From Deltaproteobacteria bacterium (GTDB lineage Bacteria > Desulfobacterota > DSM-4660 > Desulfatiglandales > Desulfatiglandaceae): a stretch of DNA of 20,364 bases. The notes below the pieces were generated by a model. The model saw only the letters and a program-made list of their open reading frames with translations, had not been told where the DNA came from and did no database searches. The stretch is from the NCBI GenBank assembly GCA_003646995.1, contig QMLZ01000029.1:1-20364 (forward strand), in the 5' to 3' direction. Positions 1 to 11,205 of the stretch are shown here, one piece after another. The position numbers and the translations under genes were made by a program. Positions within the stretch are counted from its first letter, which is position 1; every line of letters starts with the position of its first letter.

Positions 1-1
1 A

Positions 2-754
2 TGGATACTCAGACCACTTTTTGACGCCACAAGACCGATTACTTCGCCGGTTGCATTAAGTATTGATAGTTTTGACAATGCCTGGGTGTATGTTGGCTCT
101 GGTCGATATTTAAGTGACTCTGACAAGAGTAATTCGGACCAACAGTACCTCTTTGGTATAAAAGATCCATTTTATAATGAAGAGAAAGCTACATACTACC
201 ATAACTACGGAGCCAATTTGGAGCTTGGTCTGTCTGATCTCTTTGATGCAGACCCCTACATAGTAATAGAAGGCGGAGATGTCTATGAAACTGATGGCGA
301 TTATTACGGCACTTTCGAAGATGATCTTTTGCCGACAGCAAGAAACTATGATGGGTGGAAAAGGAGCCTGAGTTTATCCAAAGAAAGGGTGGTAACGAAA
401 TTCGCCGTACTAGGAGGTATAGTATTCACCCCTTCGTTTGTGCCAAATGAAGATATATGCGGATTTGGTGGGGAAAGTTATCTATACGGCCAGTACTATG
501 AGACGGGCACAGCATATTACAAGGCCGTTTTTGATAACGGCACCACTACCATCAATTTGAATGGTATGGAGCTGACCAAAGTTCTTGACGTGATAAGTCT
601 TGGCTCTGGTAAAGCCTCTGCCGTAGGTGTCCATATAGGCATGGAAGAAGGGGCAAAGGCCTTCATCCAACAAAGCACCGGTACTATCGTTGGAACCAAG
701 CTGAAACCGGCGTTTAATGTGAAAAGCGGGCTCACTTCTTGGAGAGAACAATAA
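2..754 (+). CDS. PilY1-like type IV pilus tip/biogenesis protein, C-terminal fragment (5' end outside window)
   Basis: The reading frame is open from base 2 to the TAA at 752-754, with no stop upstream of the first possible start (GTG at 86), so this is the C-terminal ~250 residues of a longer protein. Motifs match the C-terminal beta-propeller of PilY1/PilC: RPITSPVAL, WVYVGSGRYLS and FGIKDPFY near the start, then EDICGFGGESYLYG and a YETGTAYY strand further on. PilY1 proteins are exported, sit at the type IV pilus tip or outer membrane, and act in adhesion and in controlling pilus extension. I did not see the Asp-rich calcium loop known from Pseudomonas PilY1, but only part of the protein is present. 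The exported small protein at 770 follows after 15 bp and probably shares its transcript. A PilB-type ATPase at 2496 supports a pilus locus. Family assignment is fairly sure; function in this organism is inferred. Confidence 0.8.
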   Translation, partial: WILRPLFDATRPITSPVALSIDSFDNAWVYVGSGRYLSDSDKSNSDQQYLFGIKDPFYNEEKATYYHNYGANLELGLSDLFDADPYIVIEGGDVYETDGDYYGTFEDDLLPTARNYDGWKRSLSLSKERVVTKFAVLGGIVFTPSFVPNEDICGFGGESYLYGQYYETGTAYYKAVFDNGTTTINLNGMELTKVLDVISLGSGKASAVGVHIGMEEGAKAFIQQSTGTIVGTKLKPAFNVKSGLTSWREQ

Positions 755-769
755 AGGGGGGATTTTGGC

Positions 770-1141
770 ATGAAGAGACAAATCCTGATTTATACAATAT
801 TATTAGTATTTTTAGTTGCACTTGGACCTGTTTCTATGGCTCAGTCGGGAGAGGTTCCTAGGGCTCAACCAACAACACTGAGTGCAACGGGAATCATAGT
901 CGCCAAAGAGAAGAGAGGAGTTACATTAAAGGGTGGGGAGTATTTTCGGGTTCCTTTTGGGGTCAAAATTCTTAGTACTGATGAAAAGCCCCTGCCATTT
1001 AGGATGCTGCCAGTCCCTTGCAAGGCAGAGGTCCAGTATGTGAAAAGAAAGAACAGCCATGCCAAGACTGCGACCGTTATTAAGGTTCTTCACATACCCA
1101 AAGGTGCACGTGCTGGTTGGCGCTCGCCTGTCCCAGAGTAA
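770..1141 (+). CDS. small exported protein of unknown function downstream of pilY1
   Basis: This encodes 123 residues. The N-terminus is a clear Sec signal peptide: positive MKRQ, a hydrophobic core of about 17 residues, and a likely cleavage after AMA (residues 22-24, before QSG). The mature part of ~99 residues is basic and rich in Val and Lys, with one Cys near residue 84 and a Pro-rich C-terminus (SPVPE). Its beta-strand-like pattern would suit a small barrel or OB-like domain, but I recognise no family. A strong ribosome binding site (AAAGGGGGG, about 753-761) lies 8 bp before the ATG. The gene starts 15 bp after the pilY1-like stop and is followed by an intrinsic terminator, so it is the last gene of that transcript. 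A role in pilus tip assembly or PilY1 stability is only a guess from position. Confidence 0.75.
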   Translation: MKRQILIYTILLVFLVALGPVSMAQSGEVPRAQPTTLSATGIIVAKEKRGVTLKGGEYFRVPFGVKILSTDEKPLPFRMLPVPCKAEVQYVKRKNSHAKTATVIKVLHIPKGARAGWRSPVPE

Positions 1142-1201
1142 AAACCCAGAAGTCCAGTCTCTTTATGGCTCGCGGCAAGGCCGACACCTTCCAAGGATAG
1201 A

Positions 1202-1238
1202 ACCAGGTGCCTAGTTGGCACCTGGTCTTATTTTATCA
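1202..1238 (+). terminator. Rho-independent terminator ending the pilY1 transcript
   Basis: A perfect 10-bp stem, ACCAGGTGCC (1202-1211) with GGCACCTGGT (1217-1226), closes a 5-nt loop and is followed by CTTATTTTAT. It lies about 60 bp after the stop of the small exported protein and before the promoter-like region of the TPR gene, as expected for an operon end. Confidence 0.85.
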
Positions 1239-1242
1239 TTAA

Positions 1243-1313
1243 GCATATTCCTTCTGGGGATGACTGCAGATTTCACGAAGTATAAATAATCAGTGGCATA
1301 AGAAGAATATGCC
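1243..1313 (+). repeat. overlapping inverted repeats upstream of the TPR/PilB genes
   Basis: GCATATTC (1243-1250) pairs with GAATATGC (1305-1312). After one unpaired C (1251), TTCT (1252-1255) pairs with AGAA (1301-1304), giving a 12-bp bulged arm over a 45-nt spacer. A second repeat, GGCATA (1295-1300) with TATGCC (1308-1313) and a 7-nt centre, shares the right arm, so the two pairings exclude each other if transcribed. The 6-7-6 palindrome also has the shape of a transcription factor operator, and it lies just upstream of the promoter-like sequence at 1326-1352. Function is not known. Confidence 0.5.
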
Positions 1314-1325
1314 TCATGAATAGGT

Positions 1326-1352
1326 TTGTGTTTTCCGAATAATTTGTATAAT
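1326..1352 (+). promoter_or_regulatory. putative sigma70 promoter for the TPR-pilus ATPase-recN genes
   Basis: A perfect -10 hexamer, TATAAT, is at 1347-1352. The best -35 candidate is TTGTGT at 1326-1331, which matches only TTG and leaves a short 15-bp spacer, so an activator may be needed. Transcription would start near 1359, about 45 nt before the ATG at 1404. The resulting leader could form GCTCCCG/CGGGGGC (1376-1382 with 1386-1392), directly followed by the AGGAGG ribosome binding site. Confidence 0.45.
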
Positions 1353-1403
1353 AGCAATGTTGGAGGATTTTTACGGCTCCCGGTGCGGGGGCAGGAGGGT
1401 GCC

Positions 1404-2453
1404 ATGAAGAGGTTTTCTATACTGGTGTGTTCCATTGTATCGCTTTTGATTGTCGAACAAGCCATAGGCGCTACCACCAGTGGCGCTTCAAAGGAGTTGT
1501 TTGACAAAGCTCTACAAGCTCAGGAGGATGGGAATTTCCAGAGATCAATATTAATGTACTCAAAGGCGATCGCCTTAGATCCCAAATTCTGGGAAGCATT
1601 CTATAACAGGGGGAATTTGTATCTTGAACTTGAGCAGTATCAGAAGGCTGTGGAAGACTTTTCCAAAGCTATATCCCTTAACCCCGATGATGCAAGAATA
1701 TATAATAACCGCGGCTATGCCCTGCGAGAGCTAGGTAGAAGCCGAGAAGCTCTTAGGGATTTTACCAAAGCCATTAAGATGGGTGAGAACTCTGCAGATA
1801 TTTTCATGAACCGGGCCAGCCTTTATGAAGAATTGGGGGATGAATCGGCAGCGCTTAAGGACTATTCCAAGGTTATCGAATTGGACCCCAATAATGCGGA
1901 TGCTTATTTTTTTAGGGGTTACCTGAGGGCCAAGCGGGCTCAGATAGCCGAGGCGATAAATGATTACACAGAGGCCATTTCTCTGAATCCTGACCATTCA
2001 GAAGCGTATTTTCAGAGGGCAGGGCTTCTCGAAAAGCAGGGGGATTTAAACGCAGCCCTTTCAGATTATATTAGGGCGACTGAAATTGATTCAGAAAATC
2101 AGGTAGCTCATTTCAACATGGGAGTGATCCTAGAAAAGCTGAAGCGTTACGAAGATGCCATAAAGGCGTTTACGGTGGCAATTGAGCTTGAAGAGGATGA
2201 TGAGAAGGCATACCTTGGAAGGGCCTTTTGCCTGGCTGCCCTGGGGAGGCACAGGGAAGCCATTGCAGACTACACAAGGGCTATTGAACTCAAGCCCGAG
2301 GATCCCGAGGCCTACTTGAATCGAGGAACATCCTACAGGAAGGTTGGAAACATCCGTGCATTCTTGGAGGATTATAAGAAGGCTGCTACCTTGGGCTCTG
2401 AGCAGGCGAGAAAGTACTTGAGATCCAAAGGCATTGGTTGGCCTACTGAATAG
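1404..2453 (+). CDS. exported protein with nine tetratricopeptide repeats
   Basis: This encodes 349 residues from the ATG at 1404. The frame is open further upstream to a TTG at 1326, but AGGAGG at 1393-1398 and a signal peptide starting MKRFSILV fix the ATG. The signal peptide probably ends near QAIGA (residues 20-24); there is no lipobox Cys, so it is not a PilF/PilW-type pilotin lipoprotein. The rest is nine 34-residue TPR units in register from about residue 36 to 340, each with the pattern A-Y-x-x-R-G...A..D(Y/F)(T/S)KAI.L.P. TPR arrays form superhelical protein-binding scaffolds. As an exported protein it is most likely periplasmic. The ATPase at 2496 follows after 42 bp, so a scaffold role in pilus or secretion assembly is plausible but inferred. 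The short C-terminal tail (RSKGIGWPTE) has no recognised motif. Confidence 0.85.
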   Translation: MKRFSILVCSIVSLLIVEQAIGATTSGASKELFDKALQAQEDGNFQRSILMYSKAIALDPKFWEAFYNRGNLYLELEQYQKAVEDFSKAISLNPDDARIYNNRGYALRELGRSREALRDFTKAIKMGENSADIFMNRASLYEELGDESAALKDYSKVIELDPNNADAYFFRGYLRAKRAQIAEAINDYTEAISLNPDHSEAYFQRAGLLEKQGDLNAALSDYIRATEIDSENQVAHFNMGVILEKLKRYEDAIKAFTVAIELEEDDEKAYLGRAFCLAALGRHREAIADYTRAIELKPEDPEAYLNRGTSYRKVGNIRAFLEDYKKAATLGSEQARKYLRSKGIGWPTE

Positions 2454-2495
2454 TTCGCTCTTCTACTGCCTCTTAGGTAAGGTTTGAGAATTACA

Positions 2496-4328
2496 ATGGC
2501 GAAGACCAATGGTGACAAAGCATTAGAAGTAGAGCAGGTTTGTAGGATTTTAGTCCGCAAGGGGATCATATCACAAACCCAGGCGAAAGAAGTCCTGGCG
2601 AGAGAGAATGATCTCAGAAATAAACTCGAAAAGATTCGGTCTTTGAAAGGGATTAAAGGGTTTTATTCATCAGCTGGGGGCCAGCCCGTAACTGGTGTGG
2701 ACATTGTTTGTTTCTTACAACTTAAACGGTGTGACGCCCCTGATAAGGTGGTTGATGAAGAAACAGTCTTCCAGGCCCTCGCCTCAGAATGGGGCATTCC
2801 TTATAAGAAAATCGACCCCCTCAAGCTTGACCTGAACTTAGTTACAGACATAATTCCTCACACCTTTGCCATGAAACATCTGGTGGTACCTATCGGAATG
2901 AAAGAGGAATGTCTGATAGTGGCGACCCCAAATCCCTTTAATTTGGAGGTGCTTGAAGACATAGCAAGGGTCACCAAATACAAGGTCAACCCAGTGGTGA
3001 GCACCAAGTCTGATGTTTTGCGGATTATAGAGGAATTTTATGGATTCAAGCGTTCTATAGCAGCAGCAGAACATCAGTTTGCCGGCAGCCCTGTTGATTT
3101 GGGCAACTTGGAGCAGTTTGTGCGTCTTACACCGGCTGGCGAGGTGGCCTCCAATGATCAACATATCGTTAACGCAGTCAACCATCTTTTTTCCTATGCC
3201 TTTGACCAGAGAGCAAGTGATGTTCATATCGAACCTAAACGAGACGTAAGTGTGGTTCGGATGCGTATCGACGGGGTATTGCATACGGTTTATAGGCTCC
3301 CAAAGGCGGTTCATTCCGCCATAGTAAGCAGGATAAAGAATTTATCCCGCCTTGACATGGCAGAGAAACGCCGACCTCAGGACGGGCGTATTAAGACGGG
3401 TAGGGGCGAGACCGAAGCCGAGATCCGAGTGTCCACCGTTCCGGTTGCCTTTGGCGAGAAGGTGGTAATGCGGATAATGGATCCGGAGATACTGTTTCAA
3501 GACTTGGATCAACTGGGGTTTAGCGCCCAAGACCTTGAGAGGTACGAAAAATTTATTCACATGCCCCATGGGATCGTACTTGTTTGTGGGCCCACAGGCA
3601 GCGGTAAATCCACTACCCTTTATTCCACACTGCGGTATCTTTCTTCTCCGGAAGTCAACATAGTGACCGTTGAAGATCCCATTGAGATGGTGTATGAGGA
3701 ATTTAATCAGATTGCTGTGCAGCCTGCCGTAGGGATAACTTTTGGAACCATCTTGAGAAACATCCTTCGTCAAGATCCAGATATTATTATGATTGGTGAG
3801 ATGAGAGACAAGGAGACAGCAGAACATGCTATACAGGCCGCCCTTACCGGGCACCTGGTGCTGTCCACGCTTCACACGAACGATGCGGCTTCTTCGGTAA
3901 CCAGGCTTTTGGACTTAGGCATCCCTGCGTTTTTGATTCAAGCAACCCTTGTCGGGGTGGTAGCCCAGAGGCTTGTACGAACCATCTGCGGGAACTGCAA
4001 GGAGCCAGTGGATGTTCCCGCGGAGCGGCTTGAGAGGCTTGGGATTAATGTGAAGGAGCGAGATCACCTTACCCTTTATAGGGGCAAGGGATGTGTTAGG
4101 TGCCGCGGTACAGGTTATCACGGCAGGACGGGTATATTTGAGGTCTTGCCCTATTCTGAGCAACTGAAGAAACTCACCACCCCTGACGCAAAACCAAGCG
4201 ATATCAAATCTCAGGCCATGAAGGAAGGGATGGTCACCTTGCGGGAAAACGCGGCCAGAAAGCTTCTCGAAGGAATAACAACATATGAAGAAGTCCTGAG
4301 GGTGACCTGGGAAGGATCGGCACACTAA
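2496..4328 (+). CDS. PilB/GspE/PulE family assembly ATPase
   Basis: This is a cytoplasmic hexameric ATPase that powers type IV pilus extension or type II secretion. I chose the ATG at 2496 (610 aa); an in-frame TTG at 2484 would add four residues but has no well-placed ribosome binding site. The N-terminal ~200 residues resemble the GspE N domain. The catalytic half shows the Asp-box region (SDVHIEP), RRPQDGR, Walker A GPTGSGKST (365-373), Walker B DPDIIMIGE (427-435), the His box (STLHTND) and a zinc tetracysteine site C498-x2-C501 ... C533-x2-C536, so all key residues are present. The zinc site separates it from the retraction ATPase PilT. PilY1-like and TPR genes nearby favour PilB over GspE, but no major pilin, PilC or PilQ lies in the window to settle it. 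recN starts 2 bp after the stop. Confidence 0.9.
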   Translation: MAKTNGDKALEVEQVCRILVRKGIISQTQAKEVLARENDLRNKLEKIRSLKGIKGFYSSAGGQPVTGVDIVCFLQLKRCDAPDKVVDEETVFQALASEWGIPYKKIDPLKLDLNLVTDIIPHTFAMKHLVVPIGMKEECLIVATPNPFNLEVLEDIARVTKYKVNPVVSTKSDVLRIIEEFYGFKRSIAAAEHQFAGSPVDLGNLEQFVRLTPAGEVASNDQHIVNAVNHLFSYAFDQRASDVHIEPKRDVSVVRMRIDGVLHTVYRLPKAVHSAIVSRIKNLSRLDMAEKRRPQDGRIKTGRGETEAEIRVSTVPVAFGEKVVMRIMDPEILFQDLDQLGFSAQDLERYEKFIHMPHGIVLVCGPTGSGKSTTLYSTLRYLSSPEVNIVTVEDPIEMVYEEFNQIAVQPAVGITFGTILRNILRQDPDIIMIGEMRDKETAEHAIQAALTGHLVLSTLHTNDAASSVTRLLDLGIPAFLIQATLVGVVAQRLVRTICGNCKEPVDVPAERLERLGINVKERDHLTLYRGKGCVRCRGTGYHGRTGIFEVLPYSEQLKKLTTPDAKPSDIKSQAMKEGMVTLRENAARKLLEGITTYEEVLRVTWEGSAH

Positions 4329-4330
4329 GG

Positions 4331-6031
4331 ATGTTAGTCCGCCTCAGTATTTCGGATTTTGCTATTATAAGGCATCTCGAGATCGACTTTCACCCAGGCC
4401 TGAACATCCTTTCGGGCGAGACAGGTGCAGGCAAATCCATCATAATTAATGCAGTCAATCTGCTGCTGGGAGGACGTGCCACCGCAGAGCTTATAAGGGA
4501 AGGGGCAGAGGAGGCAAGGGTAGAAGGCCTTTTTCAGATCCCCGAATCTTCAACTTTGCCACGAGTATTGGAAGACATGGATGTTCCTTTTGGTGGTGAA
4601 CTCCTTATCAAACGCACTATTTCCCGATCCGGCAAAAATCGGGTGACCATTAATGGATCCATAGCAACCGTGGCAATGCTGGCAAGCATCGGACCTCGAC
4701 TCTTGGCCGTGTCAGGGCAACACGCCAGCCAAGCCTTACTTAAACCAGAAAACCACCTCCTATTGCTCGATGAATTTGGGGGGCTGGAGGGCGAGCGAGA
4801 GTCTTTCAGTCAGGATGTTCGGCGTTTCAAGGCTCTTGCCGAAGAAATAGCACGTTTGAGGGGCGAGATATCGCTCGCAAAAGAAAGACAGGAATTGGCC
4901 CGTTTTCAGGCAGAGGAAATCGATAGCGCCCGGGTTAGATTGGGCGAGGATCAGGAACTTGAGCAGGAAAAAAGGCGTCTCAAGTCTGCTGAAGAATTGT
5001 TCAAAATTGCGCAGTCAAGTTTCGCCGTACTCTACGACCAAGAAGATGCTGTCCTGTCCAGAATATCAAAATGCCTTAGAGACCTGGAAAGAGGAGCGGG
5101 GATTGATCCCCAGCTGAGCCCGGCTGTGGATACCTTGAAAAGAGCGGCTGCAGAGGTCGAAGACGCGAGTTATACCCTTCGAGAATACCTGGATGACATT
5201 GGGCAAGATCCGGAGCGACTCGAGCAGATAGAAGACAGGCTTTTTCTTTTGAACCAGCTGAAGCGCAAGTACGGTCCCACTCTTGAGGATGTGATTGCTT
5301 ACAGAGAACGCATCTGTGGCAGGGCTGAGGAGATTGAAAGGAGCAAGATTTTACTGGGAGAAAAGGAAAAGAATTTTGAGCAGCTAAGAGAAAGGATTGC
5401 CTCTAAGGGAAATCGGCTCTCACAAAAACGCAAAGGGATTGCAAAGAGGCTCGAGCGGGCAATGGAAAGAGAGCTGAGCCGTCTCCATATGAGAGGGACC
5501 GTTTTTAAAATACATTTTCAGAGTGTACCTGGACCTGAGAGGGGAGGGCAGCGTTTGAACGTCTCGCCCGAATTCATAAGAGAAGAAGGGTTTGATCAGG
5601 TCGAGTTCATGATATCGCCCAATATCGGTGAGCCGCTGCGGCCCCTGGCAAAAATAGCTTCAGGTGGGGAGCTTTCTAGGGTGGTTTTGGCACTGAAATC
5701 AGTGCTGGCGAGCAAGGCTTCGGTGGAGACGGTAGTGTTCGACGAAGTGGACTCAGGTATAAGTGGGGCTACTGCAGAAATAGTGGGTGAAAAGCTATTG
5801 AACCTGTCCAATAGGCACCAGATCCTTTGTATTACCCACTTGCCCCAGATTGCGAGCAAAGGGAAAGCCCATTTTCTGGTAAAAAAGCAGGTTGAAGCCG
5901 GCAGGACGATTACCACCATTTCCGAGTTGAATAGAAGGCAAAGAGTAATGGAGATAGCGCGTCTCTTAGGAGGCAAAGAGATCACGCAACGAGCCATATC
6001 AAGGGCTGAAGAGATGCTTAGTCCAGACTGA
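4331..6031 (+). CDS. recN: DNA repair protein RecN
   Basis: RecN is an SMC-like ATPase that binds DNA ends and supports recombinational repair of double-strand breaks. This 566-residue protein has the usual length (~550). It shows the N-terminal Walker A GETGAGKS (29-36), a long central coiled-coil-like stretch rich in Glu, Arg and Leu (about 170-390), the ABC signature SGGELSR (444-450), and Walker B VVFDE with D471-E472, followed by DSGISG. The C-terminal CITHLPQIAS segment is also typical. The ATG lies 2 bp after the ATPase stop, so translation is probably coupled; the only SD-like sequence (GAAGGA) lies inside the end of the ATPase gene. The 3' end overlaps the opposite-strand lipoprotein gene by 14 bp. 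Pairing with a pilus ATPase gene looks like simple co-transcription, not shared function. Confidence 0.95.
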   Translation: MLVRLSISDFAIIRHLEIDFHPGLNILSGETGAGKSIIINAVNLLLGGRATAELIREGAEEARVEGLFQIPESSTLPRVLEDMDVPFGGELLIKRTISRSGKNRVTINGSIATVAMLASIGPRLLAVSGQHASQALLKPENHLLLLDEFGGLEGERESFSQDVRRFKALAEEIARLRGEISLAKERQELARFQAEEIDSARVRLGEDQELEQEKRRLKSAEELFKIAQSSFAVLYDQEDAVLSRISKCLRDLERGAGIDPQLSPAVDTLKRAAAEVEDASYTLREYLDDIGQDPERLEQIEDRLFLLNQLKRKYGPTLEDVIAYRERICGRAEEIERSKILLGEKEKNFEQLRERIASKGNRLSQKRKGIAKRLERAMERELSRLHMRGTVFKIHFQSVPGPERGGQRLNVSPEFIREEGFDQVEFMISPNIGEPLRPLAKIASGGELSRVVLALKSVLASKASVETVVFDEVDSGISGATAEIVGEKLLNLSNRHQILCITHLPQIASKGKAHFLVKKQVEAGRTITTISELNRRQRVMEIARLLGGKEITQRAISRAEEMLSPD

Positions 6032-6914
6032 CAATTATTTGTCCGCGAGTGAAGCCATTGCCTTCCAAGGGCCTTGCCTCCGAGGTGGTTTCGCCAACTC
6101 TTGTCACGCTAAGCCGGCCGATCCTTTTCCAGGAAATACAAAACTGCCTTCCATCAGCAGCCTTTACAACTTTTCTGCCCCCGAAAACATCAAATCGATG
6201 ACCGGGCTTCACACCAACGTCTTTTCCCGCACTAATCCTAATACTGCCATCTTCTACTTCAAGGATAGTCCCCTCCCATCTTTCAGACTCAATAGCCTCT
6301 ATCAGAAGTTTGGCCGCGCGCTTTGCCAGTTTGGGCAAGACCTTTCTTTTTAGTTGATCCGACACCCAACCCTTTTCCGTGAATTCCAATTCCTCCATGT
6401 TCAGTTCGATCCCATCGGTTTCCATATGCGTGAGGATAACGGTCCCGTTTTGCGGATCAATCAAATTGACCACCAAGGATACTTGGAAGTGGACGTTAGG
6501 TTTTCTAAAAGGCCATACACCCCCCAGGCGCTCTTGCTTGTCAACAGCACTAATGGTCCCTGTTAGCAGCATGTTCATGCCCATTTCTTCCGCCTTGGAC
6601 AAGAGTGCTCTGTTGACCACTACACCATAGGAAAGTTCTGTGGCTTCATCGAATTCCCCCACATGAGGAGCCTCGAAGACAATGGCCTTGCCGCTCGCAC
6701 GTATCTTATCCACTATGTAACGTGAAATACTCGTTGCCACTCCCCTTCCCAGGCCCGAGTGATCCACAAAAGGGCTGACCATTACTTTTTTTTTGAGACT
6801 TGACTTGGGGCAACCGTAAGGCTCCAGTGAACCCGACCTAGTAGCACACCCGTTCAGGACAATACTTACGGTCGAAAGCAGGAGCGTCAAATACAAGCCG
6901 AATTTCTTCATCAT
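6018..6914 (-). CDS. lipoprotein with CsgG/FlgT-like domains
   Basis: This encodes 298 residues. The signal peptide ends in a lipobox LNGC with Cys at residue 23, so this is a lipoprotein; residue 24 is Ala, so outer-membrane sorting is likely by the +2 rule. Residues 43-210 look like the small-domain fold shared by CsgG, FlgO and LpoB-type proteins: MVSPFVDHSG (45-54), then GTISAV (119-124) and LIDPQNGTVI (151-160). Residues 212-298 form a beta-rich tail (GTILEVEDGSIRIS, DVGVKPGHRFDVF) like the C-terminal domain of flagellar FlgT. I see no flagellar genes here, so the role is unknown; envelope scaffold is an inference. The ribosome binding site AAAGGA is 4 bp from the first ATG and 7 bp from the second, so either Met could start. 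It is the last gene of the leftward cluster and overlaps recN by 14 bp. Confidence 0.75.
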   Translation of the reverse strand: MMKKFGLYLTLLLSTVSIVLNGCATRSGSLEPYGCPKSSLKKKVMVSPFVDHSGLGRGVATSISRYIVDKIRASGKAIVFEAPHVGEFDEATELSYGVVVNRALLSKAEEMGMNMLLTGTISAVDKQERLGGVWPFRKPNVHFQVSLVVNLIDPQNGTVILTHMETDGIELNMEELEFTEKGWVSDQLKRKVLPKLAKRAAKLLIEAIESERWEGTILEVEDGSIRISAGKDVGVKPGHRFDVFGGRKVVKAADGRQFCISWKRIGRLSVTRVGETTSEARPLEGNGFTRGQIIVSLD

Positions 6915-7019
6915 AAAATCCTTTCACCAGCATGCATATCTTTACGAGGTTTAATATGGCTGGCCACGGAAACCAGACTCGATCAAGACCGGGCCTCGGC
7001 GGAGAGGAAATATCTATAT

Positions 7020-10375
<3,356 letters not shown>

Positions 10376-10437
10376 GGTCTCTCACTTGACGGGTGGATTA
10401 GTTCTAAGTCACGGCGGACCATAAAGCGCCACGCCCT

Positions 10438-11181
10438 CTAGTCCGCGGAGAAACTACTTGCAGCCTCAAGAAGCACATCTGCAGCCAGCCTTGTCTGCTT
10501 TTTCAGCCTTGGTTCATTGAAGCCGGGCCTCCAAACATACTCGAAAAGTTCATCTGATACAACCAACAGGGCAGCAAACTGGATTGCCCTGTAAATAGCG
10601 ACGGTTGCCAGTGCTGAGAGTTCCATTTCCACTGCTACGGCTCCAAGACGCTGAAATCCTTTAACTTTTTCTTTGGACTCCCGATAAGGGGCATCGGTCG
10701 TCCATACTGGTCCTGTTTCAGCTGTTTCCCCTCTTTTTTCGAGCACATGTGCAATGGTATGAAGCAGCTCCTTATCTGTTGAAGGTCTATCTGATCCAAT
10801 GGGATAATGTCTAGATGTGCCTTCGTCTGAGAATGCAAAAGTAGGCAGAACAAGGTCTCCCACCTTCACAGTGGTTTTGAGGGACCCACACCACCCCAGC
10901 ATCCAAATCCTTTTTATCCCCAGGGCGATCAATTTTTCCATGGCCATAACGGCTTGGGGTGCTCCAAGGAATGGTCCACAGAGGGTAAGGGTCCGAGAGC
11001 CTTCACCGTCTACGAGATAAATTCGGCTTACCGCCGCATCATTCAAAGCAACCCTTCTGGCCTTGGTTACTTGGGCCAGATGTCTCAATTCGGACGGAAG
11101 AAGGATCATAAGGGAGTCAGACCCCACCCTAGGGTCCCCCCTATTTTTCTTTGGTACTATAATAGGTTCGTCGTGCTGCAT
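10438..11181 (-). CDS. nucleoside phosphorylase superfamily protein (PNP/UDP type)
   Basis: This encodes 247 residues and resembles the purine/uridine phosphorylase and MTA/SAH nucleosidase superfamily, whose members cleave the N-glycosidic bond of nucleosides. Visible motifs are GWCGSL (96-101), the phosphate/ribose-side strand found in this fold as a G-x-x-G-S/A-L turn, TTDAPYRES (161-169), the hallmark VEMELSA (184-190) whose Glu-Met-Glu contacts ribose, and VVSDEL (207-212), whose Asp is the usual base-contacting acid. The set is closest to uridine/purine phosphorylase-like proteins, but the substrate cannot be read from sequence. The ATG has AGGA 8 bp upstream and is the first gene of the leftward cluster. 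A promoter-like pair lies at 11206-11234. Adjacent DUF1786 could act in the same pathway; that is inference. Confidence 0.82.
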   Translation of the reverse strand: MQHDEPIIVPKKNRGDPRVGSDSLMILLPSELRHLAQVTKARRVALNDAAVSRIYLVDGEGSRTLTLCGPFLGAPQAVMAMEKLIALGIKRIWMLGWCGSLKTTVKVGDLVLPTFAFSDEGTSRHYPIGSDRPSTDKELLHTIAHVLEKRGETAETGPVWTTDAPYRESKEKVKGFQRLGAVAVEMELSALATVAIYRAIQFAALLVVSDELFEYVWRPGFNEPRLKKQTRLAADVLLEAASSFSAD

Positions 11182-11205
11182 TATATCGATCCTGTCAAAA
11201 TAATC

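Noticed and set aside
1142..1200. Possible cyclic-di-GMP (GEMM) riboswitch near the pilus genes, since pilus loci in this group are often controlled that way.
   Set aside because: Only a short CGGC-AAG-GCCG hairpin is seen; the conserved GEMM core was not found, and the stretch lies after a gene and before a terminator, not upstream of one.
1214..1230. TGGCACCTGGTCTTAT resembles part of a sigma54 promoter.
   Set aside because: The -12 GC element is missing and the sequence is fully explained by the terminator stem.
1326..1403. N-terminal extension of the TPR protein from a TTG.
   Set aside because: It would cover the predicted promoter and bury the signal peptide; AGGAGG and ATG 1404 are better.
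3342..3875. 177-codon open frame antisense to the PilB-type ATPase gene.
   Set aside because: No family resemblance or good start signal; the opposite strand encodes intact catalytic motifs of the ATPase.
6030..6043. GACAA-TTAT-TTGTC as a bidirectional terminator between recN and the lipoprotein gene.
   Set aside because: The stem is only 5 bp and AT-rich, with no U-tract in either direction.
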